A DNA stretch of 64,000 nucleotides from Annona cherimola (Eukaryota; Streptophyta; Magnoliopsida; Magnoliales; Annonaceae), in NCBI GenBank assembly GCA_030490835.1, contig CM059977.1:11064765-11128764 (forward strand), written 5' to 3'. Made by a program: the position numbers and the translations under genes. Each line of letters opens with the position of its first letter. Within the stretch, counting starts at the first letter, position 1. The notes under the pieces are model-generated. The model had not been told where the DNA came from, did not search any database, and saw only the letters and a program-made list of their open reading frames with translations. Below, one piece after another: positions 24,700 through 36,999 of this stretch.

Positions 24700-26360
24700 C
24701 TAGCGCGCACACGCATATGCATATACATGTGTGTGACTTCGATCGGTGCTTGCAGCTCATAATAGGGGTGCCCACTCAGCATGTATACAGGTTTTTGGGT
24801 CACTTCAATGGAAGTATATGGATCCCCTGATGATATGACAAAGAATCCAAAGTAACACTTCATTTCGTATTTGTAATATATGAAGACCCAGCTAGCTGCC
24901 ATCCAATCACCATTGGAACGCCGCAGAAGACTCCAATGACTCAAAAAAATAGAGTCCTCTAGAGGCCCCATTAATTAATTTGATAAATGATAAGTATAAT
25001 TTAAAATCGATGAAAATGATGCAAGTAATTAATGATGGAAATATATGATGTAAGTTATAAGTGGACAGGGTTAAAATAGAGAGAATTAAAAGAGGTATTG
25101 ATTCAAAATTAATTTAGATAATAAATAGAAAAGTAATATTATATACTGGGAATATGTTAGGGTGTGGTTGGTTGCAAATGAGGCCCACATACTCGATGAA
25201 ATAAAAACCTTGCACATCCATTGCATTTGAAATAATTTATTTAATTATCTTACTAAATTTTTTATCAAAAATCAAATATATGAATGAAAAGAAAAGACTT
25301 AAAACCTACAAAACGAAGAATCTCTAGATCATCCTTAAGAAACAGACGAAAAAATAAAATTACTTAGCTTATATTTCAATTTCAAAGATCTTAATTTTAA
25401 ATTTAAATTACTCTGTAAAGCATCACAACATTCTAATGCATATGCAATTAGAGATGTTACCATGATTGACTAAGGCATATAAGATACACATCCAACTAAC
25501 TGCCTAAGCATAGCATATGAGAAGGTTGCATGGGTTGATGCTTTATCAACATATAAGGTCACGTGAGTTAACCTTAAAACTCTGGTGTCATTGAAGTCAT
25601 CACACTTAGCCATCCCTTTAACACTGTGACCAACAGAACTAACTAATATAATAATAAGATATTTTGCTCTATAAGCTTACGTTATCACCTTTCTCTCCCT
25701 CTTTTTCTTTTTCTTTGCTCTAATTGTAACACCTTGACAACTTCTCCTCAAGACTTGACTAAAAACATCATTATAGTCTTTTTCCTTATATAGTCCAAAT
25801 ACATTTATTCATGATTTTTCAAGAAAGTTTTGGAAAAACCGAGTGTTTTTTTTTCATGTAAAAAAATTCTCTCTCCCTTGCTTCAACATAAGCTCAATTC
25901 GTGGTTGTTGTCTCCTGCCTGACTTACGCACCCTCAAAAAATATAATGCAAATGAAAAACAAATCATTTGGACATCAATATATACACACGACTGTATGAA
26001 ATTTAAGATCTCATTTGCTTAAACTTAAATAGATATATACAAGGGTATACAAACACTAAAATTGTTTTAGGTGATTGGGGTTTCACTTAATAAATCCCCA
26101 GATAATTTAAGTTTTTGAATCTTAAATACATGCATAATACTAAATACGATTGTTAAACTATATTTAGATGAAGCATTAATTTCTATAAGACTGGCCAAAA
26201 CATCTCTATCTCCTCTTATTCACCAATGATATTTTCCAAGCAATTCTTGCCCATTCCTTTATATTGGTATCAGTCAATCACAACAAAAGAGAAAGAATTT
26301 TTTGTAGTCATAACTTGTATATCAATGTTAAAAATTCCACAGTTCATAAACAATAAATAA
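24700..26360. other. Gene-free AT-rich region
   Basis: No gene or clear element boundaries are seen. Reading frames are short and unrelated to known domains. Confidence 0.4.
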
Positions 26361-26369
26361 ATTATAAAA

Positions 26370-26900
26370 ACAACAGAAATAGTGTAATGACAACAACAAC
26401 AATAATAATGATGAATGCTATTATTGTTGTTGTCGTATTATTTATTAATATATTGATAATGTCGAATAATAATAAAAAGGAGCCAGGGGAGGAGTGGTCA
26501 CGAGATAATGAGGACGAGATATGGGGAGAGGAGAAGACGAGAAAGAGGAAGGGTGGGACTTGGGAGAGGACAAAATGGGGGAAAGTAATGGGGAAAAAGG
26601 CCCCGTGAAGGAATTTGGAGGCATTCACAGCTAAACATCGGTTTCTTTCGCGGGTATCGATGGCATCCATCCCATTCCAATCCCATCGGCCCCGCCCGAT
26701 ACATCACGAGCGTGACCGCGTTTACCTCACCCACACGTCCCACGCCTCCTGCCGTTCCCCCGCAATTTCCACATCCACCCTTCTATTCCTCCGTATTTTA
26801 CAAAAACAACCGTCCGCCACCTTCTGCTTCTTCCGTCTTCTCTACTTCACAAACGACAACAATAATAACAACACTCACGGCTCGCCCTAGCTAGCTCGTA
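26370..26900 (+). other. GC-richer island with purine then pyrimidine strand bias
   Basis: An ACAACAACAATAATA...TTATTGTTGTTGT hairpin (about 26390-26435) is followed by a purine-rich stretch (26478-26600) and then a C/T-rich stretch (26640-26890). The composition resembles a plant promoter and 5' leader more than its AT-rich surroundings. A 91-codon frame (26615-26890) with a Ser/Arg-rich start exists but has no homologue I recognise, so I do not call a gene. Confidence 0.35.
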
Positions 26901-27464
26901 TATATCACCCATTTGTACATCTATATATTCTACCTGGTGGCCCACTTGATCAAGCAATCACGACCATTGATCACCACCTTTCCTGGAATTAATCAATACA
27001 TATCCATAATCATATGCGTGCTTGCTATATGTTGCTAGTATGCCATCCGTCTTAATTTGTTTCGCTTGAAGCAATTTCAGTTACGTTGTCGATGTGATAT
27101 TCTTTTACACTTGGGTGAATCGTTTGACTTGATGCACAGGCTAACTACAGCAGTCCATGCATGGAGTTGAGACCTTTAGGGAATGTTATGTGGGCCCCGA
27201 AGCTCTGCATGCCAGACTTTGGCTCCAACGTAGCTAGGTTGTTGCTGGCTGTACGTGAGGTGTGGTTTGATAGCACCACCACTTTATTTTTATTTTCCGG
27301 CAAGCTGTTGGACGGCTTATCTTCATTAAAATAAGTAATAATCGAAAACACGAGGTGATTAAGTTAATCATATTTCTGTCACATCAATTGCAAGAAGATA
27401 AAAACGGTGATAAACTAAATAAATTTCCATTACTGTTCTCCCCTGATTAATCATACCACAATGT

Positions 27465-27702
27465 GTTTGGATTGTTGTGAAAGGAAACGTTGTTATGTTT
27501 TTACCACTAAAATATATATTCATCTACATTTTTAACTATTATTCTTTATTTTCCCTTCAAAAAAAATTTCCATCTATTATTTAATTTATTAGTGTCAATT
27601 ATTTACCTTTTCTCATTACTTTTTTCGATCGCTTACTTTTTCGTACACTTTCCAAATCCCTTTTATTTCCTTTATTTCTCAACCAACCAAACACACTTTT
27701 AA
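27465..27702. mobile_element. Tourist-like MITE
   Basis: The left end ATGTGTTTGGATTGTTGTGA and the inverse right end CAACCAACCAAACACACTT form a terminal inverted repeat typical of PIF/Harbinger-derived MITEs (GTGTTTGG ends). The interior is T-rich and non-coding. The 3-bp target duplication is not clear. Confidence 0.5.
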
Positions 27703-28600
27703 TATATTTCTACTATAAAATAATAAATAAAGTGTAAAAAAGAAGAGGTCAATAACTATGTATTATCAACTATAAAGTAAACACGTATCAAATATTGAAT
27801 GAATTTTGAAAAAGAAAAGTAATAACAGATGGCCTTCTATATAAATGTAATCTCTAAAAATGTAATAATAATTCACGAATCATGATGATGTTGAACGGGA
27901 GACTTTGAAGGACCAACGACAGAAACGCGGAGCCTTCGGGGCATCATCTGTGCATTGTGTTATTCGTGTAATGCTGATGCACGTCTGTTGAGCTGTCCGA
28001 TTGGGTATGTGTCACTAAGGTGGAATATTTATATATATAGAGTAGCCGAACTTTTGTAGAAACCTCTTACATGGCTTATTTTGAAGATAAAATCAAAATT
28101 CAACTGATCATGCTATTTAAAATGATCTATTTTATTATTATTCGTGTTGCTCACCCGAGTGAGAACAGAGGTTCGCGGGTGACACAAGAATGTGAGTTCA
28201 CACTCCTTTTTCATGACAGGAGTATTTGATCTCTCTCTTGATAATTGAGAGCGTATTGTCTCCTCATTAATAATCATAGAAATTTTTGAATTTAAATGTA
28301 ATATAAATTGAGATGTGATGTAAATATATCAATAAAAAATATTTTAATTTTTGATTGAGCTATATTTAAAATATATAGTTATGTATAACTATAAAAAAAT
28401 GCTTAGATCCATTAACATAGCATTGAAATATTATATAATACTTTATAAAATTATTTATCCACAAAGAAATTATGACATTAAAAAATATCTTTGAAGTTAT
28501 AAATAAACGAAATAGTTTTTACCATGTTGGTTTTATATATTTTTAAAGTGAGGGTCATACACAGCTTGAAGTTGAATTAAACTAAATTTCTTAACTAAGG

Positions 28601-28857
28601 GTGTGTTTGAGAAGTGATAAAAAATTTTATCAAAAGTTTTTAGTGTAAAAGTTTTTAAACAGTAAAAAATAATATAATATAATAAGGGTAATGATAAAGA
28701 ATAAAGAGAATAAAATTAAAATAGATAAGTTAATTATACAGAGAGTTATATAGAAATAATTAAAAAATATGCTAATTGCATAATAAAATGTGAAAAATAA
28801 TTAAAAAAAAGATAATTGCGGAGAATGAAAAGTTTTATTGTTAAACAAACACATCCT
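28601..28857. mobile_element. Tourist-like MITE
   Basis: The element is about 257 bp, with ends GGGTGTGTTTGAGAAGTGAT and ...TTGTTAAACAAACACATCC. It is flanked by TAA on the left and TAT on the right, close to the 3-bp TTA/TAA duplication of PIF/Harbinger elements. Related copies occur at 19563, 33057, 54974 and 62524. Confidence 0.6.
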
Positions 28858-29526
28858 ATATAAATATTTGTTAAGTAAATTTTACGTCATATTTTAACCT
28901 ATTTTTCTAAAATAAAACCTATTAATATATCCACAAATGATATATATAATTCAGCTTCCATATAACTTACATTAAAGTGAATTGGTAAGATGGTGGCCAA
29001 TTTAATAGTTTTGATAGTTTTGTCAAATTCAATCCATTCAATAATTTTATCATAATGTATTTAATTAGTTAAAAGAATAACTTGCATCAATTATTTGTAA
29101 ATTTTTTTGATAACTATTAGTTGTAAAATTAAGATCACTTAAAAATGATTTTAAAATTTTTCATCAAAAAAATGATTTTAAACTTATTAAAAAATACTTA
29201 TAAAAAAAACCAAGTGCCTGAGCACAACTCCACATGTATATATAGGCACATATATTCCCTTTGGGACACATCTAATGAAATTTTGTGTGGCTAACAAAGC
29301 ATATATACATGGTCCATTTGCATGCCTCACATTTCTGACACAACAATTGTTTATGTTACAAAATGATTTTTTTTGAATTTTGTAGTAAAGGTATATGGAT
29401 CATGTGATATTGTGTTACTAGCAAGGCCATTTTAGTAATCTCAGAAAACAGATGATTATACATTTTCGTTGAGGAATTGGAGGCATTCATGTGGAAATCG
29501 ACTGAACCATGGGCTCCTCCTCTCCT

Positions 29527-29629
29527 TATAAGCAGCCCTAGAGCTTGAAGAGAGTGGTCAGTGAATGGACGATTGAGCAACTGCCTTAAAGCTTGGAAAG
29601 AGTAATCAGTGAATGGAAGATTGAGCAAC

Positions 29630-29690
<61 letters not shown>
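29527..29690 (+). promoter_or_regulatory. Core promoter and 5' UTR of the HLH/ACT-like gene
   Basis: TATAAG at 29527-29532 is a plausible TATA box. The predicted transcript leader contains a diverged tandem duplication of about 47 bases (29541-29588 and 29589-29635; shared GTGAATGGA and GATTGAGCAAC). An (AG)n tract at 29633-29689 then ends one base before the ATG. GA tracts in plant leaders can bind BPC/GAGA-type factors; any effect here is inference. Confidence 0.5.
29633..29689. repeat. (AG)n microsatellite abutting a start codon
   Basis: An almost uninterrupted AG run of 57 bases, followed by T and then the ATG at 29691. Length variation here would change leader length but not the reading frame. 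Confidence 0.9.
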
Positions 29691-29691
<1 letters not shown>

Positions 29692-31562
29692 TGGTTTCTA
29701 GGGGGCCAAAGGGAGGTTCGCTCTTTGAAAAGCTACAGCTACTTCGCTCTGTTACCAACTCTCATGCAGTAATTCCTCAATATATATCTCGAGCTTTCAC
29801 TTTTCGTTCGACCAATTTAGTCACTTCTAATTACCTTCTCTTTCCATTCTCAGTCGATTTTTTATATAAATTCCATATTATCCTTACATCTATTCTTCTC
29901 CAAAACTCTGGTTTTAATCGATTTTCATATGTATATGTTTTTTCCCCCTAGAGAAGAATCTCTCTCCCTATCATTTACAGCTAGAGATGGTTCAAATGAC
30001 ATTTCCTGATGGTCCTTTTTTTACCAATCTTGTGATTCAGGTGAATAAAACGTCCATAATACTCGACGCATCAAAGTACATCAAAGAATTGAAGCGAAAA
30101 GTGGAGATTCTGAATGCAGATATTGCATTTGAGCAAAACTCCACTGACCAAGATGATCAGCTGCCTGTGGTACCTTATTTTTCCTCTTCTTTTTTATTAT
30201 CTTTAATTAATTTTTCACTAGTACTTATTGACAAGGACTCTCTCTCTCTCTCTCTCATATCCAGCAGGTCAGGGTTGAATCCCTTGAAAAGGGCTTTCTA
30301 ATACATGTGTACTTAGAGAAGAGTTGTTCAGGGCTGCTGGTATCTATATTGGAGGCTTTTGAGGAGTTGGGACTCAACGTTACGGAAGCTAGCGTATCAT
30401 GTACGGATAGATTTCATCTCGAGGCTATAGGAGGAGAAGTAAGGAATTATGTTTCTTTTACCTGATATGAAGCACCACCCAAACCGGCTGCTCATTTATG
30501 ACAATGACTCAAACAACTCTAATTTTCATTGCTCATATTCCATTAGTAAAGCCCAAATATCTTAGATGAAGACCTTAGCCTCTAAAAAGGCCTTTTATTC
30601 ATTGATTTTGGAGGGAATGTAATTAGAATAGTTACCATGCTTATCTTTTTTTTTTTTTTTTTACTTTCAAATTTTTTAAAAAAATTTAAACCATTTGTAA
30701 TGTTAAACACACCTTGTTTTATCATGATATGCCTATTAAGAATAATTTTCATTGAAATTTATATTTTGCAGAAAACATCGTTTTTTATGTAAATAATAAC
30801 TATCAAAATTTTTGGAAAAATGTATACTATAAATATAATATATAAAAGTTTGCAATATATGTAATTTTTTAATTTATAAATAAATACATATGAATAAACA
30901 TGATAACCAAGGGTAAGAACTAAGTCTTTGTGTAAGTATTGAATCATTAATCTTTACTTAATTATAATATTAATATTTCAACTACCAACAATATCATCAA
31001 TCGGGGAAGAGATCAACGTTCATCAAATGGAAGATATAATACTCCCAGTAAGATTGAAAACTTTGATTGCCTGGACACAAGCCAACATTTTTACTAGCTC
31101 GACTATGCCATATTGGCAATTAAACTATTAATATTGACAAATAATTTGATTAGAAGTTTTCAAATTGCTATATCAATGTATGGTAAACGTAATTTTGTAG
31201 ATATTAATAAACTTGATGGATATATACATAGTATTTTATTGCTTATGCATGCATGTTTTTGATTGTTCGAGTTGGATCTTAATGTAAGAAGCTTTATCTT
31301 TTATTTTAGAAGCAATACAGTGTCATTTGTAATTACATTGTTAGATGTACACTATTTGAGCAATAATTAGAAAAAATATGTACTTAGGATGGTTTGAATT
31401 GTAAAGTAATGAAATTTTAAAAGAAAAGCGAAGCAAGTAACATATGCATATCTGCTTATTTTTAAGGACAATGACCAAGTGGAAAGCATGGATGCTCAAG
31501 CAGTGAAGCAAGCAATATTGCAAGCTATCGAGAATTGCAGTGGATGCGATGACCAAGAATAA
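29691..31562 (+). CDS. Small HLH plus ACT-like domain protein (bHLH-related), four exons
   Basis: Exons 29691-29768, 30041-30169, 30268-30438 and 31467-31562 are joined by GT-AG introns, all in phase 0, giving 157 residues. KLQLLRSVTNSHAVNKTSII (residues 14-33) followed by LDASKYIKELKRKVEIL is a helix-loop-helix with a leucine-zipper-like second helix. Residues 70-126, beginning VRVESLEKGFLIHVYLEKSC, form an ACT-like dimerisation fold. The C-terminal tail has VKQAILQAIENC. The family is plant-specific and probably nuclear. As I recall, relatives start with a more basic, REHKRAAL-like segment, where this protein has RGPKGGSLF, so DNA contact may be weak and the protein may act by dimerisation. 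The exon 3 acceptor is CAGCAG, so one extra Gln is possible. Confidence 0.85.
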
Positions 31563-31951
31563 ATATACAAGACTCACCTTCTCTATTCTTTCTTTAACTT
31601 TCTCCCTCCTAGCCTTAATGTCCCTCTCTCTTTTTTTTTTCTTTTTTTTTTTTGCCGGCGGTAACAGGGAAAACCTGTTCAGTGAAATGTAGCCTTCTCC
31701 TCGATATATATTACTGTCGTTATCATGGTTGTACGTTGTTAAGTCATGCATAAATAGCACTTCAGCAGTTAATGCAGTTCGAAGTGTAGAATGTCAAGAT
31801 CATAGCATTTTGGTTTGGGATATCATTTTAGTTGCTCTTGGAGGCTGCGCTAGCTGTGAAGATAAATTCACCAAAAAATTAACAATCATACGACCTCCCA
31901 CAATATTGTAGTAGCCATTAATATGAGTCCCATTATATTCACGTCCAGTGT

Positions 31952-32250
31952 ATTGAAACTTTAGTGCATCGAGGTACAAATTTTTTTTATAAAATTATTA
32001 ATTTATATATTTAATCTATAATTCAAGTTTTATCATTTGAAAATGTATATTTTTTAACTTAGAAAGAGGATTTTAGTTATTATTTAAAAATGACCAAAAA
32101 ATCCATCTTTTTAAAAATAAAAAAATATATACATCTTTAAAAGTGATAAAAATTAATATATAAGTTAAATATACATAGATTACAGTTTTATAAAACAAAA
32201 TTTTAAAAATTAAAAATAAATTTTGTAGCCGAATGCATTAAAGTTTCAAT
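31952..32250. mobile_element. MITE with the AT-rich core
   Basis: Ends ATTGAAACTTTAGTGCATCG and the inverse ...GAATGCATTAAAGTTTCAAT enclose an AT-rich interior shared with the 9036, 33843, 38040 and 51060 regions. No target duplication is clear. It lies about 390 bp after the HLH/ACT-like gene. It has no coding capacity. Confidence 0.6.
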
Positions 32251-32259
32251 GCAGCATTG

Positions 32260-33840
32260 AATTAGAATGTATTAGTATTATAAAACTTATGATTTATAAT
32301 TTTTCACCAATCAAAAAATTGCAACTTGCATGCGGATGGAATGAACCTGTCAACAAGCAATTTAACTGATCGATATATGATAGCAAAACCGCTCCTCAAC
32401 GAGGGGATTGAAGATGATAGGAGAAGCCAAATTGTGGGGAATTGTATATGGCTAACCTGTTTTCATGAGTAAATACATAATTAAACGTAAGAGGATTGCT
32501 ACTAGAGGCATAGTTTAGCTGCAAGGAGCTCTGGCCTTTCCACCAGTTGACTTAGTTTTGAATCAGGATGTGCATTTCTCTCATTATTAGGAATTTATGT
32601 CTCCCATTTGTATGAGTATACTTTTCTGCTGTTTTGAATAAAAATGTGTTAGCAAAATAGAAAAAAGTATATTACAGATCGTGTGTCTTATTTCATGAAA
32701 GCTTGCAAAAGATACGGAAATTCAAATTCTTCCTAAACTAGCTAGCTATAACTTAGAAGTCTTGCCTGTTTTTAAAAGTAAATCATATATATTGGCCTCT
32801 ATTGCAAATTCTGTGCAGCTTTAATGACTTAATTTCCACATCAGTAAAATATTTTTGGAGAAAAACGCCATGCGTGGATTGTTTCTAAGTGCAAACCGGT
32901 TTTGCACGTCGAAGCATTTCCCTTGAAAATTTGACAAATATCAACATATTCGAGTAAGCTTTGATTAAACTTGAACAAAATTATGTTACAACCTATAAAA
33001 ATTTGCGTGTGATCCTTGAATTTTAATCAATTTTATTAATCTTTAACAGATTTTGAGTCTGTTTGTTTAATAATAAAAATTTTCACTCTTCACAACCATC
33101 TTTCTTAATTTTTTTATATTTTCCTTTATAACCACTTTACTTTTCAATCATTTTCACATAATTATCTATACAACTAATCTATTTATTTTAGTATTATTTT
33201 CTTTACTCTTTATTATTACTCTTATCATATCATTTTCTTCAATTTCCAAAACTTCTATACCAAAAATATATCATTTGACAAAAAAAGTATCAATTAAATT
33301 CCGTTAAAAATCACAAACTTTCATTAAATTTAATTCCCTTCATTGAATTTAGTAAATCTTTATAAACTTTAATAAATAATACTAGAATTTGAAAAGAAGG
33401 ATAATTTTGCTCTTTTATGGTCTAATAATTTCTAACTCCAAAGAGTTGCAAGCTAATGGGCCATAATCCAATGGCTCATATTAATTTTTTATTAGATATA
33501 ACACAATATCTCAACTATAGTATAATCAGGCTCTGAGGCATTCTTACAAGTTTTTAACCGAGAATCTAATTTTTCTAACAATAATTCATAAAATACTCAC
33601 TTGGCGGATGCTCTCATGAAAAATTCAAGAAGAATAAATGTCACTACTGAAATTCTTCAAAAAAAAGCGGCTACCAAAATTCTAACCAAGGACGCCTAAC
33701 TCACTAGGCCAGTCCTTGACTACCGCGACAACACGTCAGTGGTAATAGCCAATATTAATTGAGTTATAGTTGGGATGCGGGCACCAAATTTTTGAAATCA
33801 GTTGCTCCGTAGATGATTAGTTGTCAATGGCATGAAAACA
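32260..33840. other. Gene-free AT-rich region with a Tourist-like MITE
   Basis: A reversed copy of the Tourist-like family lies at about 33057-33287 (starts GTCTGTTTGTTTAATAATAA, ends degenerate). The remainder shows no gene or RNA that I can support. Confidence 0.45.
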
Positions 33841-33842
33841 AA

Positions 33843-34250
33843 TGGGTGCTGGTTCAATGCACCCGGAAGCATTGAGCATCAATGCTCCCGGGTGTACTTC
33901 ACCTATTTTTATTTTTTTTGAAATTTTTTTTACAGAAATGTTAATGTAAGTGTATTTAATATGTGTATAAATTTTTACTATTTTTGAAGATTTTTAGATT
34001 TTTTCGGATTTTTTTTAAAATGAGTGGCATTTTTAGTAATTTAAAATTACTAAAAATGCCTAAATTACTAAAAGTGCCACTGATTTTAAAAAAATCTAAA
34101 AAAAATCTTAAAATCTCTAAAAATGGTAAAAATTGATACACATGTTAAATACACTTAGATTAACAAGTTTATAAAAAAAATAAAAAAATAAATATATACA
34201 TCCAAAAGTAACAAGGCTCAGTACTCGCGGGTGCACTGAACCCCCACCCA
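33843..34250. mobile_element. Mutator-like MITE with terminal hairpin
   Basis: The inverted ends are TGGGTGCTGGTTCAATGCACC and the near-inverse ending GGTGCACTGAACCCCCACCCA. A 7-bp direct repeat AAAACAA overlaps both edges, so a 9-bp duplication may have decayed. A near-perfect hairpin (about 33860-33895) next to the left end matches the hairpin in the 9036 element. The central TAGTAATTTAAAATTACTA palindrome (about 34034-34052) is flanked by arms of the shared AT-rich core. Confidence 0.65.
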
Positions 34251-34264
34251 AAACAAGCGGTGAT

Positions 34265-34390
34265 GATTTTTTTTAGGGGGGCGAGAGCCCAACGTTAAAT
34301 GTCATTCGCAGTCAACGGAATTCAATACCCGTACGTGAGGGCATTTTGCCCAGGTGGAAAACCACTGCGCCAAAGGCAGCTTCTGGATGA
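34265..34390 (-). repeat. Possible SINE fragment
   Basis: On the minus strand, TGGCGCAGTGG fits the pol III A-box consensus and GGTATTGAATTCC sits where a degenerate B box would be. Target duplications and a tail are not evident. Confidence 0.35.
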
Positions 34391-34601
34391 TTATTGATTA
34401 GTTGTCAACGGCGTGAAAAGTGGTAAAATTAAAAATAACAAAATTTTTAAGAAAAAAGTGTAAGAGTATGTGCCATGTGATATAGATAATGATTAAAAAT
34501 AAAAAATAAAGATATAATAATTAGATAATTATACAATTATATAAAAAAATGTTTAAAATGATTGAATCATAAAGTCAAAAAAGTTATAGTTTTAAAATAT
34601 A

Positions 34602-35876
34602 GAGGAATTCTTAAATATATCTGCGAATTTTAATCATAGACACGCGGATTTTCAAAAATTTCTTTTATTCACACTTACTTTACCGAAAATTCTTTCTACA
34701 CCCACACTATTACCCTCCATTAACTACGCTTGGATTTTTGTATTTTTTATTTTTAATATTTTCAGAATTCCCAAATTACCGATCTAGATTCCAGCACTTG
34801 TTCAGCAAACCCCGTGCAAGCAGCATTGGAAGCCAAAAAACAAGAAACCCACCGACAGCATAAATCAAATATTAGATTAGCAATCTCTACCGTAAATTTG
34901 TAACCAACCTGCAAATCCCAATCTGCTGTATTGATTTGTCCTCATTAATTCTCAATTATTGCAGTCATCTACCGTCCTCATCAATTCGCGGGAAGTAATG
35001 GAGGAGAAACTATTGACTGAGCTATGGATAATCACCGATTTTCTACTGTTGGATGACAGGGGCAAATAGGGATGTTGTCCTTGTTGCTGCCGAGGGTTGA
35101 AATTAGGTTGCTGCAATTTAGGGATGATTTTTGCTTCAATAGAATTTGGTGGTGAGGAGAACAGAGATGGTCACCGATTGATGTTGTAGAAGATGCAGGT
35201 GGGTTCAAATCGTTCATTGGTGCTGCAATTGGGAGCTATGACATTGGCTTAGAATATCGACTCGTTTGATGGATGCTTTTATTGCAAATAGAAATTTTGA
35301 AAGGGGCTCTGTCGAGATGAGACAGCAGCTGCAACTAGTCAAAGTTGTAGATTTAATGGCTTTCGTGAGAGGATTTGGCGTCGTTGGATTTAAGAAGGCT
35401 TCCAGAGAAGATGAAGTCGTAGCAGTGCAGTTGGTAGGTGAAGCTCAGATGGTTGATTTACAGCAGGTTTTCTTTTGTTGATTTTGAGAGATACTATGCT
35501 ATCGGCGCCCAGTTTCTGGTGGCACATTGGCTGCCAGAATCGAAGGAGAGATGTAGAGATCGTCGACTATGGAGCTTCCATGATAGACTATTTGGGATGA
35601 TGAGGTAGACGGCAAATTTGCTTAATTTATGCGACAAATCTGGTGGCTGGGAAGGTTGGTGGTGGTGTTCACAGTTGAAGGTGGCCGGAGAATAAAGCTA
35701 TGCCAACTATGGGTAGTTGCTACCTACGTTAACGGTAGTTGCTGCCTGTGTAACTGCGTTGGTATTGTATGAGAAGAATTTAGAGCAAATTTGGTGGCGA
35801 ATTGAGGAATTTTCAAAAATACAGGAGTATAAAAGAAATTACGGGTAAAATGCATGGATATATTTAGGAATTCTCC
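34602..35876. mobile_element. Non-autonomous Mutator-like element, gene-capture candidate
   Basis: The element is 1275 bp with imperfect inverted ends of about 75 bp (GAGGAATTCTTAAATATATC and the inverse ...GATATATTTAGGAATTCTCC). It is flanked by TAAAATATA (34593-34601) and TAAAATACA (35877-35885), a 9-bp duplication with one mismatch. The interior from about 34980 to 35760 is clearly less AT-rich than the arms and lacks the AT-rich core of the MITEs. Such interiors in plant MULEs are often captured gene fragments (Pack-MULEs). I cannot name a donor; the longest open frame is about 71 codons (35266-35481). No transposase is present. Confidence 0.7.
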
Positions 35877-35885
35877 TAAAATACA

Positions 35886-36990
35886 AATAATGGGAAAAAT
35901 ATATGAATAAATAATTAAGATTTTTTTTATTCTCACCTAATGTAACCATAATATCCATGTCAATGGTTTTTATGTTTTTGATAATTTCTTAATATCTAAC
36001 GTAGATTCACAAACTGTAAATATTCAGTTTGATCATAATTATAAATAACTTAAATTATTGTTGCACTTTCATGATATGAATATATTTGTAAAGATATGCA
36101 ATCTATATAGGTATATTTTTAATATTTGTAAATTCAAAACTTAAGTATTTATATTTACTTTTTGCAAATAGGAATTTATTCAAGTACATTCGGACTGCAC
36201 CATGCACTGTGGGGCTCATTTGATCATCAATAAGAAATCTACTCCACCAGCTGTATTTAAAATTATTCACTTTATTAGTATACCAATTTTCATTCAAATC
36301 TAACTGGTATATATGTCCCATCTTAAAATGGTACAAAATCAACGTAATAAAATAGTTTAGTATAAATATCAAGTTTAAAGTAATATTTTCAACATCTAAA
36401 CCGTCTAAAGTATGATTTTTATATGAATAAATAATTTATAAAGTATTATAATATTTTAATATGTGTCGAGCTCATTTTGCAGTAGACTGGTGCAATCCGT
36501 CAGCACGTAATGAGTTCTCCCACAAATATATCCACAATTTTATATATCTTTAAAAATATATCTGCAGGTCGATAATAAATTAACAGCCATAAAGGGTATG
36601 TATATATTTGTGATTTTGTTTTAATTATGTAAGAATTATTTACAGTTTCTAAAACTACATAAATTTTTCACGTCGCTTTAGACATCGTGGTAACCACGCT
36701 GTTCTGTTTACGAGCCGGCGTGACATCTAATGATGCTAAGTTGGTGGACAAAAAGTGTCATTTTATACCAGTTTAGTCCCTCTGATTGTAGAGATTACAA
36801 TATCGTCCCTGTGTTGTGAGGATTTACAATTTCTCCCTTTGAGTTTAGGAAAAAATTCTATTCATAACAAGAGAGTGTGAATGTGTCTCATTATAATATA
36901 TGGATGTCATGATGTATATAAAATACCGAAAAAATTATATAAATTTATTTACAATTATAATTAAAATATGTAAGTATATTTACAAATTAC
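35886..36990. other. Gene-free region with MITE-like inverted repeats
   Basis: About 36180-36490 belongs to the dispersed repeat described at 23690. From about 36595 to 36990, GTATGTATATATTTGTGATT and the inverse AAATATGTAAGTATATTTAC form diverged inverted arms like those of the 10262 element. No gene is supported. Confidence 0.4.
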
Positions 36991-36999
36991 TATGTATTA

